A DNA stretch of 64,000 nt from Hyphomicrobiales bacterium (lineage in GTDB: Bacteria; Pseudomonadota; Alphaproteobacteria; Rhizobiales; Rhizobiaceae). Positions 52,367 through 61,124 of the stretch are shown in pieces (position 1 is the stretch's first letter; every line of letters starts with the position of its first letter). The notes beneath the pieces were generated by a model. It did no database searches and was not told where the DNA came from. It saw only the letters and a program-made list of their open reading frames with translations. The translations under genes were made by a program, and so were the position numbers. The DNA lies in contig UCEZ01000031.1 in NCBI GenBank assembly GCA_900471525.1, positions 62,001-126,000 on the forward strand, read 5' to 3'.

Positions 52367-53376
52367 TATTTGGCCCCCGTCTTCTTAGGCGAATAGGACA
52401 GCGCCATCTTGCGGAACGTGTTGTTCATCAAAACAGCCACGAGCAACAGGATGCCGATGATCAGCGACGACCAATTGCGGTCGAAATCGGTGTAGTAGAT
52501 GCCCTGGTTGACGATGGCGAAGGTGATGGTGCCGAAGAAGATCCCGACAATCGACCCGAAACCACCTGTCAGCAGGACGCCGCCGACCACGACCGAGATG
52601 ATGGCGTTGAAGATAAAGCTTTGCCCGCCTGCGACCTGCGCCGAGTTATAAAGGATCGCCTGACACATGCCGACAAAGGCAGCCGAGGTCGAGGACAGCA
52701 CAAACAGCAGGATCGTCATCCGCTCGGTTGGGATACCGGCGTTACGCGCTGAAACCTTGTCGCCGCCCATCGCGAAGATCCAGTTTCCGAAACGCGAGAA
52801 GTGAACGAAGAAAATATAGGTCGCTGTAATTGCAAGCCACCACAGCACCATCACCTGAACCTGCCCGTGGAAGAATAAATCGCCGAAGATTGTCTTGGCC
52901 GCGCCCTCGGTGGTCAGCGCAACACTGGTGGATTTGGTGATCAGAACGGTCAGGCCAAGGACGACGCCCTGCACGGCAAAAAGCGTGCCCAAGGTGACGA
53001 TCAACGACGGCACAGCGGTGCGGATTACCATATAGCCGTTGATCAAGCCGATCAGCACGCCGAAAGACAGGGCGGCCGCAATGCCGAACCAGATCGGCAG
53101 ACCGTAGTGGCCAGAGATCACAGCCACCGTCATCGCGCCAAAGGGCACCATCGCGCCAACCGAAATGTCCAGCTCTCCGGCGATCATCAACAGGCCGACA
53201 GGAATTGCGATGACACCAAGGTTTGACGCCACGTTCATCCAACTGGCCATGCCTGCAGGTTGCAGAAAGGTCAGGCCGCCAAAGATTCCGAAAAAGATCA
53301 TTACGGCTAGCAGGCCAAGAAAGGCGCCGGCCTCGGGGCGGCGCAGCATGGCGCCTGGTGAAAAGCTACTTTGCAT
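52366..53376 (-). CDS. Sugar ABC transporter permease (RbsC/FrcC type)
   Basis: A 336-aa membrane protein of the CUT2 branched permease family: GVIAIPVGLLMIAGELDISVG, LGTLFAVQGVVLGLTVLI, GFGSIVGIFFGTITFAIVNQG. About eight to ten membrane segments. It forms the channel for the sugar or cyclitol bound by the downstream-numbered binding protein at 53487. ATG at 53376. Confidence 0.94.
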   Translation of the reverse strand: MQSSFSPGAMLRRPEAGAFLGLLAVMIFFGIFGGLTFLQPAGMASWMNVASNLGVIAIPVGLLMIAGELDISVGAMVPFGAMTVAVISGHYGLPIWFGIAAALSFGVLIGLINGYMVIRTAVPSLIVTLGTLFAVQGVVLGLTVLITKSTSVALTTEGAAKTIFGDLFFHGQVQVMVLWWLAITATYIFFVHFSRFGNWIFAMGGDKVSARNAGIPTERMTILLFVLSSTSAAFVGMCQAILYNSAQVAGGQSFIFNAIISVVVGGVLLTGGFGSIVGIFFGTITFAIVNQGIYYTDFDRNWSSLIIGILLLVAVLMNNTFRKMALSYSPKKTGAK

Positions 53377-53441
53377 GGGATCCCTCTCCCCGGGTTTCAG
53401 GTGTTTGATCAGCCAGAGCCGATCCCGGTCGTTTGGGGCTC

Positions 53442-53466
53442 GGCCCGCAGAACCTGTCTGCGGGCC
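53442..53466 (-). terminator. Hairpin after the sugar-binding protein gene
   Basis: Perfect 10-bp stem GGCCCGCAGA/TCTGCGGGCC, 5-nt loop, located 20 bases after the binding-protein stop on the minus strand. It has no strong U-tract and sits between binding-protein and permease genes, the usual place of a transcript-stabilising attenuator. Confidence 0.6.
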
Positions 53467-53486
53467 AATCCGTGCTTAAGGCGCGA

Positions 53487-54458
53487 TCAGCGAGCGCCTT
53501 TTTCAACACCGGCCAAAGTCGCCTCGATGTTGGCCGCGTCGACGATGCCCGGGCCGGTCAGGACCGGGTAGGTCGGCAGAGAAGTGCCAAAGTCGATGGC
53601 CGAGGCCAGCAGGCTGACCGCCAGATAGCTTTGCAGATAGGGTTGCTGGTCAATCGCGAAGGTCTGGGCGCCACCCTTGATGCGTGCCAGACCTGCTGCG
53701 TTCATGTCGAACGACCCCAGAGACACCGTGGCAATGCCCGACTGCTGGATACCGGTAGCCGCGGCATCCGCGTCGCCGGCGGAGATCGTGATGACGCCGT
53801 CGATCGTGGTGTCCTTCAACAGTGTGGCCTTGATGGCTTCGGCCACAGCGGTCGGGTCGCCAAAGCTGGTCGTGGGCAGAGGCAGTTGCTCGGCAGCGCC
53901 GCCACCGGCAACCATGCCGTCGGTCACGCCTTTGCAGCGCGCTTCGGTGTTGTTGGCGCCCGGCAGAGTGTTCACGCACAGGACATGCTTCTTGCCATGG
54001 CTGGCGAAATAGGCGCCGCCAGCCTGACCAGCAACATATTCGTCAGAGCCGACATAGTTGATCGCACCCAATTCGCGGGCTTTGTCAGCGCCGCCGGCGT
54101 TCATCAGGATCACCGTGATGCCGGCCGCAACCGCGTCCTTGATTGCCGGATCTTCGGCTTCTGGCACCCAATTCGGGATGACCAGACCGTCGACCTTCTG
54201 GCTGATCGCGGTGCGGATCAATTGCACCACGTCCGGCGCGAAGTTGTCGTAGTTCTGCAGGCGCAGATAGTTGACCGAACCGCCATTGGCAACAACGGCC
54301 GGAGTGGCGTCATCGATGCCCTTCTTGATCAGGTTCCAGAAGGCATCATCGTTCGAGCCGCCCACGACGGCAATTGTCGCCGCATTTATCGGCGATGCGG
54401 CCGATGCCATCAGTGTCACAACGGCCGCGGCCTTCATCAGGTTCTTCACGAGTCTCAC
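53487..54458 (-). CDS. Sugar/cyclitol ABC transporter substrate-binding protein
   Basis: A 323-aa periplasmic-binding-protein-like (RbsB type) protein with a signal peptide (VKNLMKAAAVVTLMASAAS, cleavage near INA). Motifs include TIAVVGGSNDDAFWNLIKKG, YVGSDEYVAGQAGGAYF and GVITISAGDADAAATGIQQ. Start is GTG at 54458, supported by a strong GGGAGGAG. Context beside mocE and iolG points to a cyclitol-like ligand; MocB of rhizopine systems belongs to this class. Confidence 0.92.
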   Translation of the reverse strand: MRLVKNLMKAAAVVTLMASAASPINAATIAVVGGSNDDAFWNLIKKGIDDATPAVVANGGSVNYLRLQNYDNFAPDVVQLIRTAISQKVDGLVIPNWVPEAEDPAIKDAVAAGITVILMNAGGADKARELGAINYVGSDEYVAGQAGGAYFASHGKKHVLCVNTLPGANNTEARCKGVTDGMVAGGGAAEQLPLPTTSFGDPTAVAEAIKATLLKDTTIDGVITISAGDADAAATGIQQSGIATVSLGSFDMNAAGLARIKGGAQTFAIDQQPYLQSYLAVSLLASAIDFGTSLPTYPVLTGPGIVDAANIEATLAGVEKGAR

Positions 54459-54587
54459 GTCAGTCTCCTCCCAGTTTTCGCCATTTGGCGGGTTTGAAAC
54501 GTTGATTTCAGATGCAGACGACCGATTGCCGGATCGTCTTAACGGTCTGGCACCGCCTCCTCGCGGAACCCGATCCGATCTCGAATG

Positions 54588-55610
54588 TCAGGTGGCGGTG
54601 CCGTTCGCCTTGGCATTGAGCCGCGCCTTCTTTTCCTGGAACCGCGCCTGCATCTGGGCGTCACCTTCCTTGGTGCCGTCGTGCCAGGTGCCGAACCACT
54701 TATCGAGCGGGATCAGCCCGTCGCCGCCGTAGTTCACCTCGAAGTATTTGTGGTGCAGGTAATGCGCATAGGCGTGGCTATCGACGGCGGTTTCCTCGGT
54801 GACCTCGAGCTTTTCGAAACCGATATGGCCGTTGACCGCACCAAATCCCGCGATGTGCAACTGGAAGAGCGCTACGATCGGATTAGAGGGGATGACGAGG
54901 TGCCACAGGGCGACGGCGTGATAGAGAAAGCCCTCGACCGGATGCATGGACAGCGATGACCACGGCGACGGATTGACCGAATTGTGGTGCACGGAATGGA
55001 TCCACTTGTAGAGCAGCGGTGTGTGGATCAGCCGGTGGATCAGGAAGAAATGCACCTCGTGAATGACCGGCGCGATGAAAACGAGCAGGGCCAGGTAATA
55101 GGGATGCTCGTCCCAATTAACCCAGGAAGCGGAACCGTTGGCGAAGCACCAGAGCATCAGCACCTCGACGACGGTCCACAGCGGGATCGAGATGAAGAAG
55201 CTCCGCATGAAATTATCGATGTTCTGGCTCTTGAACCAGAAGACGTCGGACGGCTGCTCGGATGGAAACTTGGCGTTGTATTTGAAGCGATTTCCCTGAA
55301 CGCGCTTTACATAGTAGAAAAGCTCGATCGAGCCATACATGACGAAGATCGCCGCCGCGTTGACAGCATAAAGATAGAGCGGCCAGCCCCAGCTCAGCGT
55401 CTTCATCGTTTCGATATCTGGGACGACCAGATACCAATAGGCGAGCGCAGTCGCCATATGGAAGGCATTCCACGGAAAAAGATATTCCGGCAGCCAATGC
55501 AGCACTTTCAGGAATTTCGGCGGCCAGGCCCAGAAGGGAGCGACCTCGATGCGGCCATTGGGCACCCAGTCGCCGCGTTTGTTTCGTGTGCCAAACTTCA
55601 GATCGTCCAT
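54588..55610 (-). CDS. Sterol desaturase / fatty acid hydroxylase superfamily membrane oxygenase
   Basis: About 340 aa with several membrane segments and the di-iron histidine boxes of the superfamily: HEVHFFLIHRLIH, HSVHHNSVNP and HYLHHKYFEVNYG. Such enzymes hydroxylate or demethylate substrates with O2 and electrons from a ferredoxin. It lies next to a Rieske ferredoxin and an FAD reductase, giving a three-component oxygenase like the proposed MocDEF. ATG at 55610 follows GAGGATT; TTG at 55616 would add two residues. First gene of the minus-strand moc-like operon. Confidence 0.9.
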   Translation of the reverse strand: MDDLKFGTRNKRGDWVPNGRIEVAPFWAWPPKFLKVLHWLPEYLFPWNAFHMATALAYWYLVVPDIETMKTLSWGWPLYLYAVNAAAIFVMYGSIELFYYVKRVQGNRFKYNAKFPSEQPSDVFWFKSQNIDNFMRSFFISIPLWTVVEVLMLWCFANGSASWVNWDEHPYYLALLVFIAPVIHEVHFFLIHRLIHTPLLYKWIHSVHHNSVNPSPWSSLSMHPVEGFLYHAVALWHLVIPSNPIVALFQLHIAGFGAVNGHIGFEKLEVTEETAVDSHAYAHYLHHKYFEVNYGGDGLIPLDKWFGTWHDGTKEGDAQMQARFQEKKARLNAKANGTAT

Positions 55611-55824
55611 GTTCAATCCTCACGCGAGCGATGTGCATTGCCCGACAGCAGCTTTGATATTTCAGGGAGGCATGCGGCAGGCAGACGGAGGGGTTCGGCG
55701 CCCAGCCGGGGCCGCTTGGCCGTCTCCACTGATGTTGCTGCTTCCTCCCCGAACGGTGGGGCTTTCCCGAAGCCGTTCGTCTGGACAAACTAAATGACTT
55801 GACGCCGATCAATGCAAGTGATTG

Positions 55825-55890
55825 TTGATACGGATAGATACAAATGTATCATCTATATCAATAGCACATCGAATTGATACGAAATGATAC
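55825..55890. promoter_or_regulatory. Cluster of TGATAC half-sites, candidate LacI operators
   Basis: The divergent region contains GATAC-AAAT-GTATC (55837-55850, perfect dyad), with further TGATAC-type half-sites at 55826, 55856 (reverse), 55875 and 55885. Related sites recur at 56944-57008 before the reductase gene. This suggests one regulator, probably the LacI protein encoded here, controlling both directions. Confidence 0.55.
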
Positions 55891-55901
55891 GAGGAGCTGC
55901 G

Positions 55902-56930
55902 ATGACACGCCCGACGATACGAGATCTAGCGAATGCTGCCGGCGTATCCATAGCCACGGCAAACCGGGTAATCGGCGGCAGTGGAAGCGTCAAACAGTCA
56001 ACCATGCAGCGCGTGAAGGATGCTGCACAGGAAATCGGCTTCTACGGCCTGGGCACGATCGACAGCCGGGTCGCCGCTGCACGGGCAAAATATCGTTTCG
56101 GCTTCCTGTTGCATCAGCCGTCCCGGCAATTTTATCTCAACCTCGCCCAGGCGCTGAGATTGACATCCGAACGAATGACCGACTGCGTGATCGACCTGCG
56201 CATCGAGTTTCTTGACGATTTGTCACCGCAGAATACCGCCGAGAAGATGCTTGCGCTGGCCGAGACCTGCGATGCCGTCGGCGTTGTTGCAGCTGTCCAT
56301 CCTATCGTGCTTGGGGCAGTCGAGACGCTGCAACGTCAGGGGAAGCCCGTCTTTGCGCTGATTTCGCAGATCGCGCCGACCAGCCAGGTTCACTTCATCG
56401 GCCTCGACAACTGGAAAGTCGGTCGCACGGCGGCCTGGATGTTCGAACACGTCTGCGATCAACCGGGCAAACTTGGAATTCTGGTTGGCAATCCACGATA
56501 TCAATGCCAGGAAATGAACGAGAGCGGGTTTCGCTCCTATTTCCGGGAATACGCTTCCGATTTCACCATCCTCGAACCGCGCTCGACCTTCGAATCGAAG
56601 GCCGTCGCGGAAGAAATGACCGAAAACCTGCTGAAAGAGCACCCAGACCTCAAAGGCTTGTATGTGGCCGGCGGAGGCATTTCCGGAGCCCTAGCCGCAT
56701 TGCGGGCAACCGGCAAGGCCGGAAAAGTCACGCTGGTCGGCTACGAGCTGATGGATGTCACAAAGCAGGCTCTTCTCGACGGGACAATGACATTTGCCAT
56801 CTCTCATCCCCTCAACCGCGTCGCCGAGGAAACCCTGACAGGCATGGTTCGGTCGGTGAAGGCGAAAGGCGGCGGCGGCAATTTTACCAGTGTCCTCCCC
56901 TTCGAGATCTACACACGCGAGAACATCTGA
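55902..56930 (+). CDS. LacI family transcriptional regulator of the moc-like region
   Basis: About 342 aa. The helix-turn-helix MTRPTIRDLANAAGVSIAT continues into ANRVIGGSGSVKQSTMQRVKDAA; the effector domain is sugar-binding-protein-like (HFIGLDNWKVGRTAAWMF, GLYVAGGGISGALAAL). Start ATG at 55902 follows GAGGAG. It is divergent from the oxygenase/transporter operon and upstream of the reductase; both flanks carry TGATA-type inverted repeats. Confidence 0.93.
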   Translation: MTRPTIRDLANAAGVSIATANRVIGGSGSVKQSTMQRVKDAAQEIGFYGLGTIDSRVAAARAKYRFGFLLHQPSRQFYLNLAQALRLTSERMTDCVIDLRIEFLDDLSPQNTAEKMLALAETCDAVGVVAAVHPIVLGAVETLQRQGKPVFALISQIAPTSQVHFIGLDNWKVGRTAAWMFEHVCDQPGKLGILVGNPRYQCQEMNESGFRSYFREYASDFTILEPRSTFESKAVAEEMTENLLKEHPDLKGLYVAGGGISGALAALRATGKAGKVTLVGYELMDVTKQALLDGTMTFAISHPLNRVAEETLTGMVRSVKAKGGGGNFTSVLPFEIYTRENI

Positions 56931-56942
56931 AGCCACGCGTTA

Positions 56943-57008
56943 ATCTGATATATTTCAGATCAATTACGATACTTTTGATATTTTTTGATACTTTATATCA
57001 TTGATATA
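56943..57008. promoter_or_regulatory. AT-rich operator region before the ferredoxin reductase gene
   Basis: Contains ATCTGA-TATATT-TCAGAT (56943-56960, perfect) and TATATCA-T-TGATATA (56994-57008, perfect), with GATAC/TTGATA half-sites between them. These match the half-site pattern upstream of the LacI gene, so the reductase is probably under the same regulator. Confidence 0.55.
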
Positions 57009-57063
57009 TTGGCCCCTCGCAGGACATCGCATATGGTCCACGCACGCTTGGGAGACAACATCC

Positions 57064-58293
57064 ATGACACAACAGATCGTTATCATCGGCGCCGGCGAAT
57101 GTGGCGGCCGCGCTGCGCTGTCCTTACGTGACAGAGGGTTTGTAGGTTCGATAACGCTTGTCGGCAGCGAGCCGCTGGCCCCATACGAGCGGCCGCCGTT
57201 GTCGAAAGACGCGATCCTTCTTTCAGCTGAGCCAAAATTCATTGCGCAAGCAGACCGTTTCGCGTCGCTTGCCATAGATCTACGGCTCGGCGTGTCTGCA
57301 ACCGACCTCAACCGCAGCGGCCGCTGCGTCTCTCTTTCTGATGGAACATCTGTTCCCTATGACAAGCTGCTTCTCGCCACCGGCGCCCGTCCGCGCGCGC
57401 TTCCCGCCATGACGTCCCTGAATGGCCGTGTCCGCACACTTCGCAGCCATGCCGACGCCATGGAGATACGCTCCTTTCTTGGACCGGGGCAAAGAGTGGC
57501 GATCATCGGCGGCGGGTTCATCGGCCTGGAACTGGCGGCGAGCGCCCGAAAACTCGGCACCTCGGTGACGTTGATCGAGGGCCTGCCCCGTATCCTGTCG
57601 CGTGGCGTTCCCGCGGAAATCGCTGAGGCCGTCGCCTCTCGCCACCAGGCCGAAGGTGTAGAAATTCTCTGCAATGCTCGCATCGACAAGATCGAACAGT
57701 CTGCCGACGTCGCGGAGGTTTTGCTGGAAGATGGCTCCCTGATCCAGGCAGATCTTGTGATTGTCGGCATCGGGTCGATCCCGAACACGGAGCTTGCCGC
57801 CGAGGCAGGATTGGCAATCGACAATGGTATTGCCGTCGATAACCATCTGCGGACAAGCGACCCGGACATCTATGCCGCCGGTGACTGCTGTTCCTTCCCG
57901 GCCACGCACTATGGCGAACGGCGTGTCCGGCTCGAGTCCTGGCGCAGCGCCCAGGAACAAGCACTTCTCGCCGCTGCCAACATGATGGGCGCGCAGGAAA
58001 CCAGCACCGCCGTGCCGTGGTTCTGGTCGGATCAATACGACCTTACCTTGCAGGTCGCGGGGCTTGCCGAAGGGACCGCGGCCACGGTTCGACGCGACCT
58101 CTCTGCCGAGGCGTTCATTCTCTTCCATCTGGCCGAGGACGGCCGTCTGCTTGCGGCGAGCGGCATCGGACCGGGCAACGCGATCGCTCGTGACATCCGG
58201 CTCGCCGAGATGCTCATTGCGTCCGCGAAGACCATCGACCCTGCTGCGCTGGCAGCACCTGCCACCAAGTTGAAGGCGCTACTTGCAGCCTGA
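57064..58293 (+). CDS. FAD-dependent ferredoxin reductase (MocF-like)
   Basis: A 409-aa pyridine nucleotide-disulfide-type reductase: FAD motif QIVIIGAGECGGRAAL, YERPPLSKD, NAD motif RVAIIGGGFIGLELAASARK and DIYAAGDCCSFP, with the C-terminal reductase domain (VPWFWSDQYDLTLQVAG) characteristic of oxygenase-coupled ferredoxin reductases. It would pass electrons from NADH to the Rieske ferredoxin. Start MTQQIVIIG at 57064 has GGGAGACAAC. Confidence 0.93.
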   Translation: MTQQIVIIGAGECGGRAALSLRDRGFVGSITLVGSEPLAPYERPPLSKDAILLSAEPKFIAQADRFASLAIDLRLGVSATDLNRSGRCVSLSDGTSVPYDKLLLATGARPRALPAMTSLNGRVRTLRSHADAMEIRSFLGPGQRVAIIGGGFIGLELAASARKLGTSVTLIEGLPRILSRGVPAEIAEAVASRHQAEGVEILCNARIDKIEQSADVAEVLLEDGSLIQADLVIVGIGSIPNTELAAEAGLAIDNGIAVDNHLRTSDPDIYAAGDCCSFPATHYGERRVRLESWRSAQEQALLAAANMMGAQETSTAVPWFWSDQYDLTLQVAGLAEGTAATVRRDLSAEAFILFHLAEDGRLLAASGIGPGNAIARDIRLAEMLIASAKTIDPAALAAPATKLKALLAA

Positions 58294-58317
58294 AATTCGC
58301 CTCCCAAGCGACGTGAT

Positions 58318-58349
58318 GGCGTGGTTCGAAAGGCCACGCCTTCATTTTT
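58318..58349 (+). terminator. Rho-independent terminator before purU
   Basis: Stem GGCGTGG/CCACGCC with a 9-nt loop is followed by TTCATTTTTG. It lies 24 bases after the reductase stop and ends 28 bases before the purU ATG, so purU is either expressed by read-through or from a promoter overlapping the terminator. Confidence 0.75.
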
Positions 58350-58377
58350 GTCATCATCACCATAAAAGAGCATTTCC

Positions 58378-59262
58378 ATGAAGAGCTATGTGCTGACTGT
58401 TTCGTGCAAATCCACCCGCGGTATCGTGGCGGCGATCACCGGTTATCTCGCCGACGAGGGCTGCTACATCACCGACAGTTCGCAATTCGACGATCTGGAG
58501 ACCGGCCTGTTCTTCATGCGGCTGACCTTCATCAGCCAGGAAGGTGCCTCGCTCGACAAGCTGACGGCCGGTTTCGAGGCGGTGAAGACCCGCTTCGGCA
58601 TGGTCGCCGATATCCTCGACTCGGAGCACCGGATGAAGGTGCTCCTGATGGTGTCGCGCTTCGGCCACTGCCTCAACGACCTGCTCTACCGCTGGAAGAT
58701 CGGTGCGCTGCCGATCGAGATCGTCGGCGTTGTCTCCAACCATTTCGATTACCAGAAGGTCGTCGTCAACCACGACATTCCGTTCCACCATATTCCGGTG
58801 ACCAAGGCCAACAAGGCGCAGGCCGAGGCCCGCATCATGGACGTGGTCGAACAGACCGGCACGGAACTGATCGTGCTGGCCCGCTACATGCAAATTCTCT
58901 CGGATTCGATGTGCCAGAAGATGTCCGGCAGGATCATCAACATCCACCACTCGTTCCTGCCGTCGTTCAAGGGTGCCAACCCTTACAAGCAGGCCTATGA
59001 GCGCGGCGTCAAACTGATCGGCGCGACGGCGCACTATGTCACCGCCGATCTCGACGAAGGTCCGATCATCGAGCAGGACATCGCCCGCATCACCCACGCG
59101 CAGTCGGCCGAGGATTATGTCTCGATCGGCCGCGATGTCGAAAGCCAGGTTCTGGCCCGCGCCGTCCACGCGCATATCCACAACCGCACCTTCATCAACG
59201 GCAACCGCACCGTCGTCTTCCCGGCAAGCCCGGGAAGCTATGCCTCGGAGCGAATGGGCTGA
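58378..59262 (+). CDS. purU: Formyltetrahydrofolate deformylase
   Basis: A 294-aa protein with an N-terminal ACT domain (YVLTVSCKSTRGIVAAITGYL) and a formyltransferase-like catalytic domain: VSNHFDYQKVV, LARYMQILSD, INIHHSFLPSFKGANPY, GATAHYVTADLDEGPII. It releases formate and THF from 10-formyl-THF. Several rhizobia carry purU beside demethylation pathways, where it handles one-carbon units; here it follows the MocF-like reductase. A second purU elsewhere in the genome cannot be excluded. Confidence 0.95.
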   Translation: MKSYVLTVSCKSTRGIVAAITGYLADEGCYITDSSQFDDLETGLFFMRLTFISQEGASLDKLTAGFEAVKTRFGMVADILDSEHRMKVLLMVSRFGHCLNDLLYRWKIGALPIEIVGVVSNHFDYQKVVVNHDIPFHHIPVTKANKAQAEARIMDVVEQTGTELIVLARYMQILSDSMCQKMSGRIINIHHSFLPSFKGANPYKQAYERGVKLIGATAHYVTADLDEGPIIEQDIARITHAQSAEDYVSIGRDVESQVLARAVHAHIHNRTFINGNRTVVFPASPGSYASERMG

Positions 59263-59572
59263 GTCCCAGGCCATCCACTTTGATGGGTCGCCGCCGGTTT
59301 TCAGAGAGAACACGTGGCGACGGAGGACGTGTATTTTGGCGGCCGCCTTGTGAAGGGGGAAGGCATGAGCGATGAGTGTCCGACGCTTATGTGGATGGAA
59401 CGCGGTCTTCGGCTGTGGTGTATCGCATAAACGCCGAAAGCCCCGCGACATTTCTGTCGGCGGGGCTTTTTGATCTGGTTGCGGGAGCCTGATGACACAG
59501 AGACTTGTATACTCAGTCTCTCCAACGAAGGCGAAGGAGGCGGTTCGCTTTGCCGTCACAATCTCCCTCGCC
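59263..59572. other. 310-bp non-coding gap
   Basis: The gap between the convergent purU and SDR genes holds repeat copy C (59437-59510), which provides terminators. I see no gene in it. Confidence 0.55.
59437..59510. repeat. Terminator-type intergenic repeat, copy C
   Basis: Stem AAAGCCCCGC/GCGGGGCTTT (59437-59446 with 59460-59469, inner stem GACA/TGTC, loop TTTC), followed by TTGATCTGG and a tail with ACAGAGACTTGTATAC. It is the best-preserved of three related elements in the window and can terminate purU transcripts. Confidence 0.65.
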
Positions 59573-60328
59573 CTATGCCACCGCCTGAGCCCCGGTAATT
59601 TCAACAAGCGAGCCGCATATGAACGCGGCCTCGTCCGAGGCGAGGAATGCCACCAGTGCGGCGACCTCCTCCGGCTTTCCGATGCGTCCGAAAGGCACCA
59701 GCTTATCAAGGTCAGCGATGGTCCGCCCGGAGCGGTTCACGCCGGCTTCGAGCATCGGGGTGTGTATCTCGCCGGGGCATACCGCGTTCACGCGGATTTT
59801 ATCCGGCGCATAATCCCGCGCCAGATTTTGAGTAAAAGCGGCGACCGCAGCCTTGGTCACATTGTAGGCGATGTGGTTCGGCGCGGGATAGAGGCCCCAC
59901 TGCGATGCAGTGTTGACGATTGCGCCACCGCCTGCCGAAATCATATGGGGTATCGTCGCCCGGCACAGATAGAACATCGAATCCAGATTAACGGCGAAGC
60001 TCGTATGCCAATCCTCCTCACTCAGGGAAAGCAGATTTCCCCGACGGTTGATGCCGGCGTTGTTAACGAGGACGTCGATCCGGCCGTGCTCGCGAATGAC
60101 CTGGTCGACAAGGCTGGCGCATGCCCGACCGTCGGAGATATCCGCGGATATCGAAAACGCGCTTCGTCCCGCATCGCATATGGCCTTGGCCACCGTTCCG
60201 GCAGCCTCGGCGTTCATGTCGGTGACGATGACAATCGCGCCTTCTTCGGCCAATCGCCGGCAGATCGCCGATCCGATGCCGCCGCCACCGCCGGTCACGA
60301 CGGCAACCTTGTCGTTGAATCGTGTCAT
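59573..60328 (-). CDS. SDR family oxidoreductase (first)
   Basis: A 251-aa short-chain dehydrogenase: cofactor motif VTGGGGGIGSAI, NNAGINRRG, catalytic Ser (NTASQWGLY) and YNVTK. Start MTRFNDKVAVVT at 60328 has a strong GGAGGAAAAA; the longer upstream frame runs through the neighbouring gene and is rejected. It lies at the end of a minus-strand catabolic operon. The substrate is unknown; a keto/hydroxy acid or polyol is likely. Confidence 0.9.
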   Translation of the reverse strand: MTRFNDKVAVVTGGGGGIGSAICRRLAEEGAIVIVTDMNAEAAGTVAKAICDAGRSAFSISADISDGRACASLVDQVIREHGRIDVLVNNAGINRRGNLLSLSEEDWHTSFAVNLDSMFYLCRATIPHMISAGGGAIVNTASQWGLYPAPNHIAYNVTKAAVAAFTQNLARDYAPDKIRVNAVCPGEIHTPMLEAGVNRSGRTIADLDKLVPFGRIGKPEEVAALVAFLASDEAAFICGSLVEITGAQAVA

Positions 60329-60342
60329 TGTTTTTCCTCCAA

Positions 60343-61110
60343 TCATCTGATGTAGCTGCCGCCATTCACATCGAGCGTGGCACCGTTGAGCGAACGCTGG
60401 GAAGGACGCAGCGCGAAGGCGACCACTTCTGCAATTTCCGACGGTTGGGCCATTTCGCCGATGGGGATATCCACCACGGCCGCCTGCTTCCCGAATTCGG
60501 CGATGTACTGTTCGGCCATCTCTGTCTGCACCCAGCCGGGCGCGATCGCCACGGCAACCACGCCTTCTGCGCCAAAGCTTCTTGCAATGGACTTGGTGAG
60601 ATTGAGGAGCGCTGCCTTGGTTGCACCATAGGGCATGAAATTCGCGGCATATCCGCGTTGCCCTGCCCGGCTCGCCATGTTGATAATCCGGCCACCGCCA
60701 TGTGCGCGAAAATGCACGATGGCCTCGCGGCAAAGGTCGGTGGCAGCAAAGAAATTCACCTGAAATTCGCGCTGCCAGGCGGATCGCCATATCTCCGGTT
60801 CGGCGTCGATCGAGACTTCCGTCCGGATGCCGGCATTGTTCACCAACCCATCGATACGGCCTGCAATCGCGATCGCCTGTTTCCAGAGCAGCGCCGGTCC
60901 TTGCCCATCTGAAAGATCGGCCTGAACAATGGCGCCATTGCCGCCGATACGTGACAGCAATGCTTCCGCCGATTGTCTGTCGCGGCTGTAGTGGATGATC
61001 GGGCGCGCACCTTCCTGCGCCAGTCTCTCGACGATGGCCGCCCCTATTCCTCCCGTGCCACCAGTGACCAAGATGGTTTGTCCGCCCAGAGGTTTTGTAA
61101 AATCCGTCAT
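60343..61110 (-). CDS. SDR family oxidoreductase (second)
   Basis: A 255-aa short-chain dehydrogenase: ILVTGGTGGIGAAIVERLA, NNAGIRTEVSID, NMASRAGQRGY and YGATKAALLNLTKSIARS, ending LDVNGGSYIR. ATG at 61110 is preceded by GGAGAGC. It is only about 45% like its neighbour by eye, so it is not a recent duplicate. It shares the operon with the proline-racemase-family gene. Confidence 0.9.
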   Translation of the reverse strand: MTDFTKPLGGQTILVTGGTGGIGAAIVERLAQEGARPIIHYSRDRQSAEALLSRIGGNGAIVQADLSDGQGPALLWKQAIAIAGRIDGLVNNAGIRTEVSIDAEPEIWRSAWQREFQVNFFAATDLCREAIVHFRAHGGGRIINMASRAGQRGYAANFMPYGATKAALLNLTKSIARSFGAEGVVAVAIAPGWVQTEMAEQYIAEFGKQAAVVDIPIGEMAQPSEIAEVVAFALRPSQRSLNGATLDVNGGSYIR

Positions 61111-61124
61111 TTCTGCTCTCCAAG

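Noticed and set aside
59461-59520. tRNA gene or fragment near repeat copy C
   Set aside because: GGTTGCGGGAGCC resembles the antisense 3' end of tRNA-fMet, but no T-loop, anticodon arm or full-length fold can be traced.
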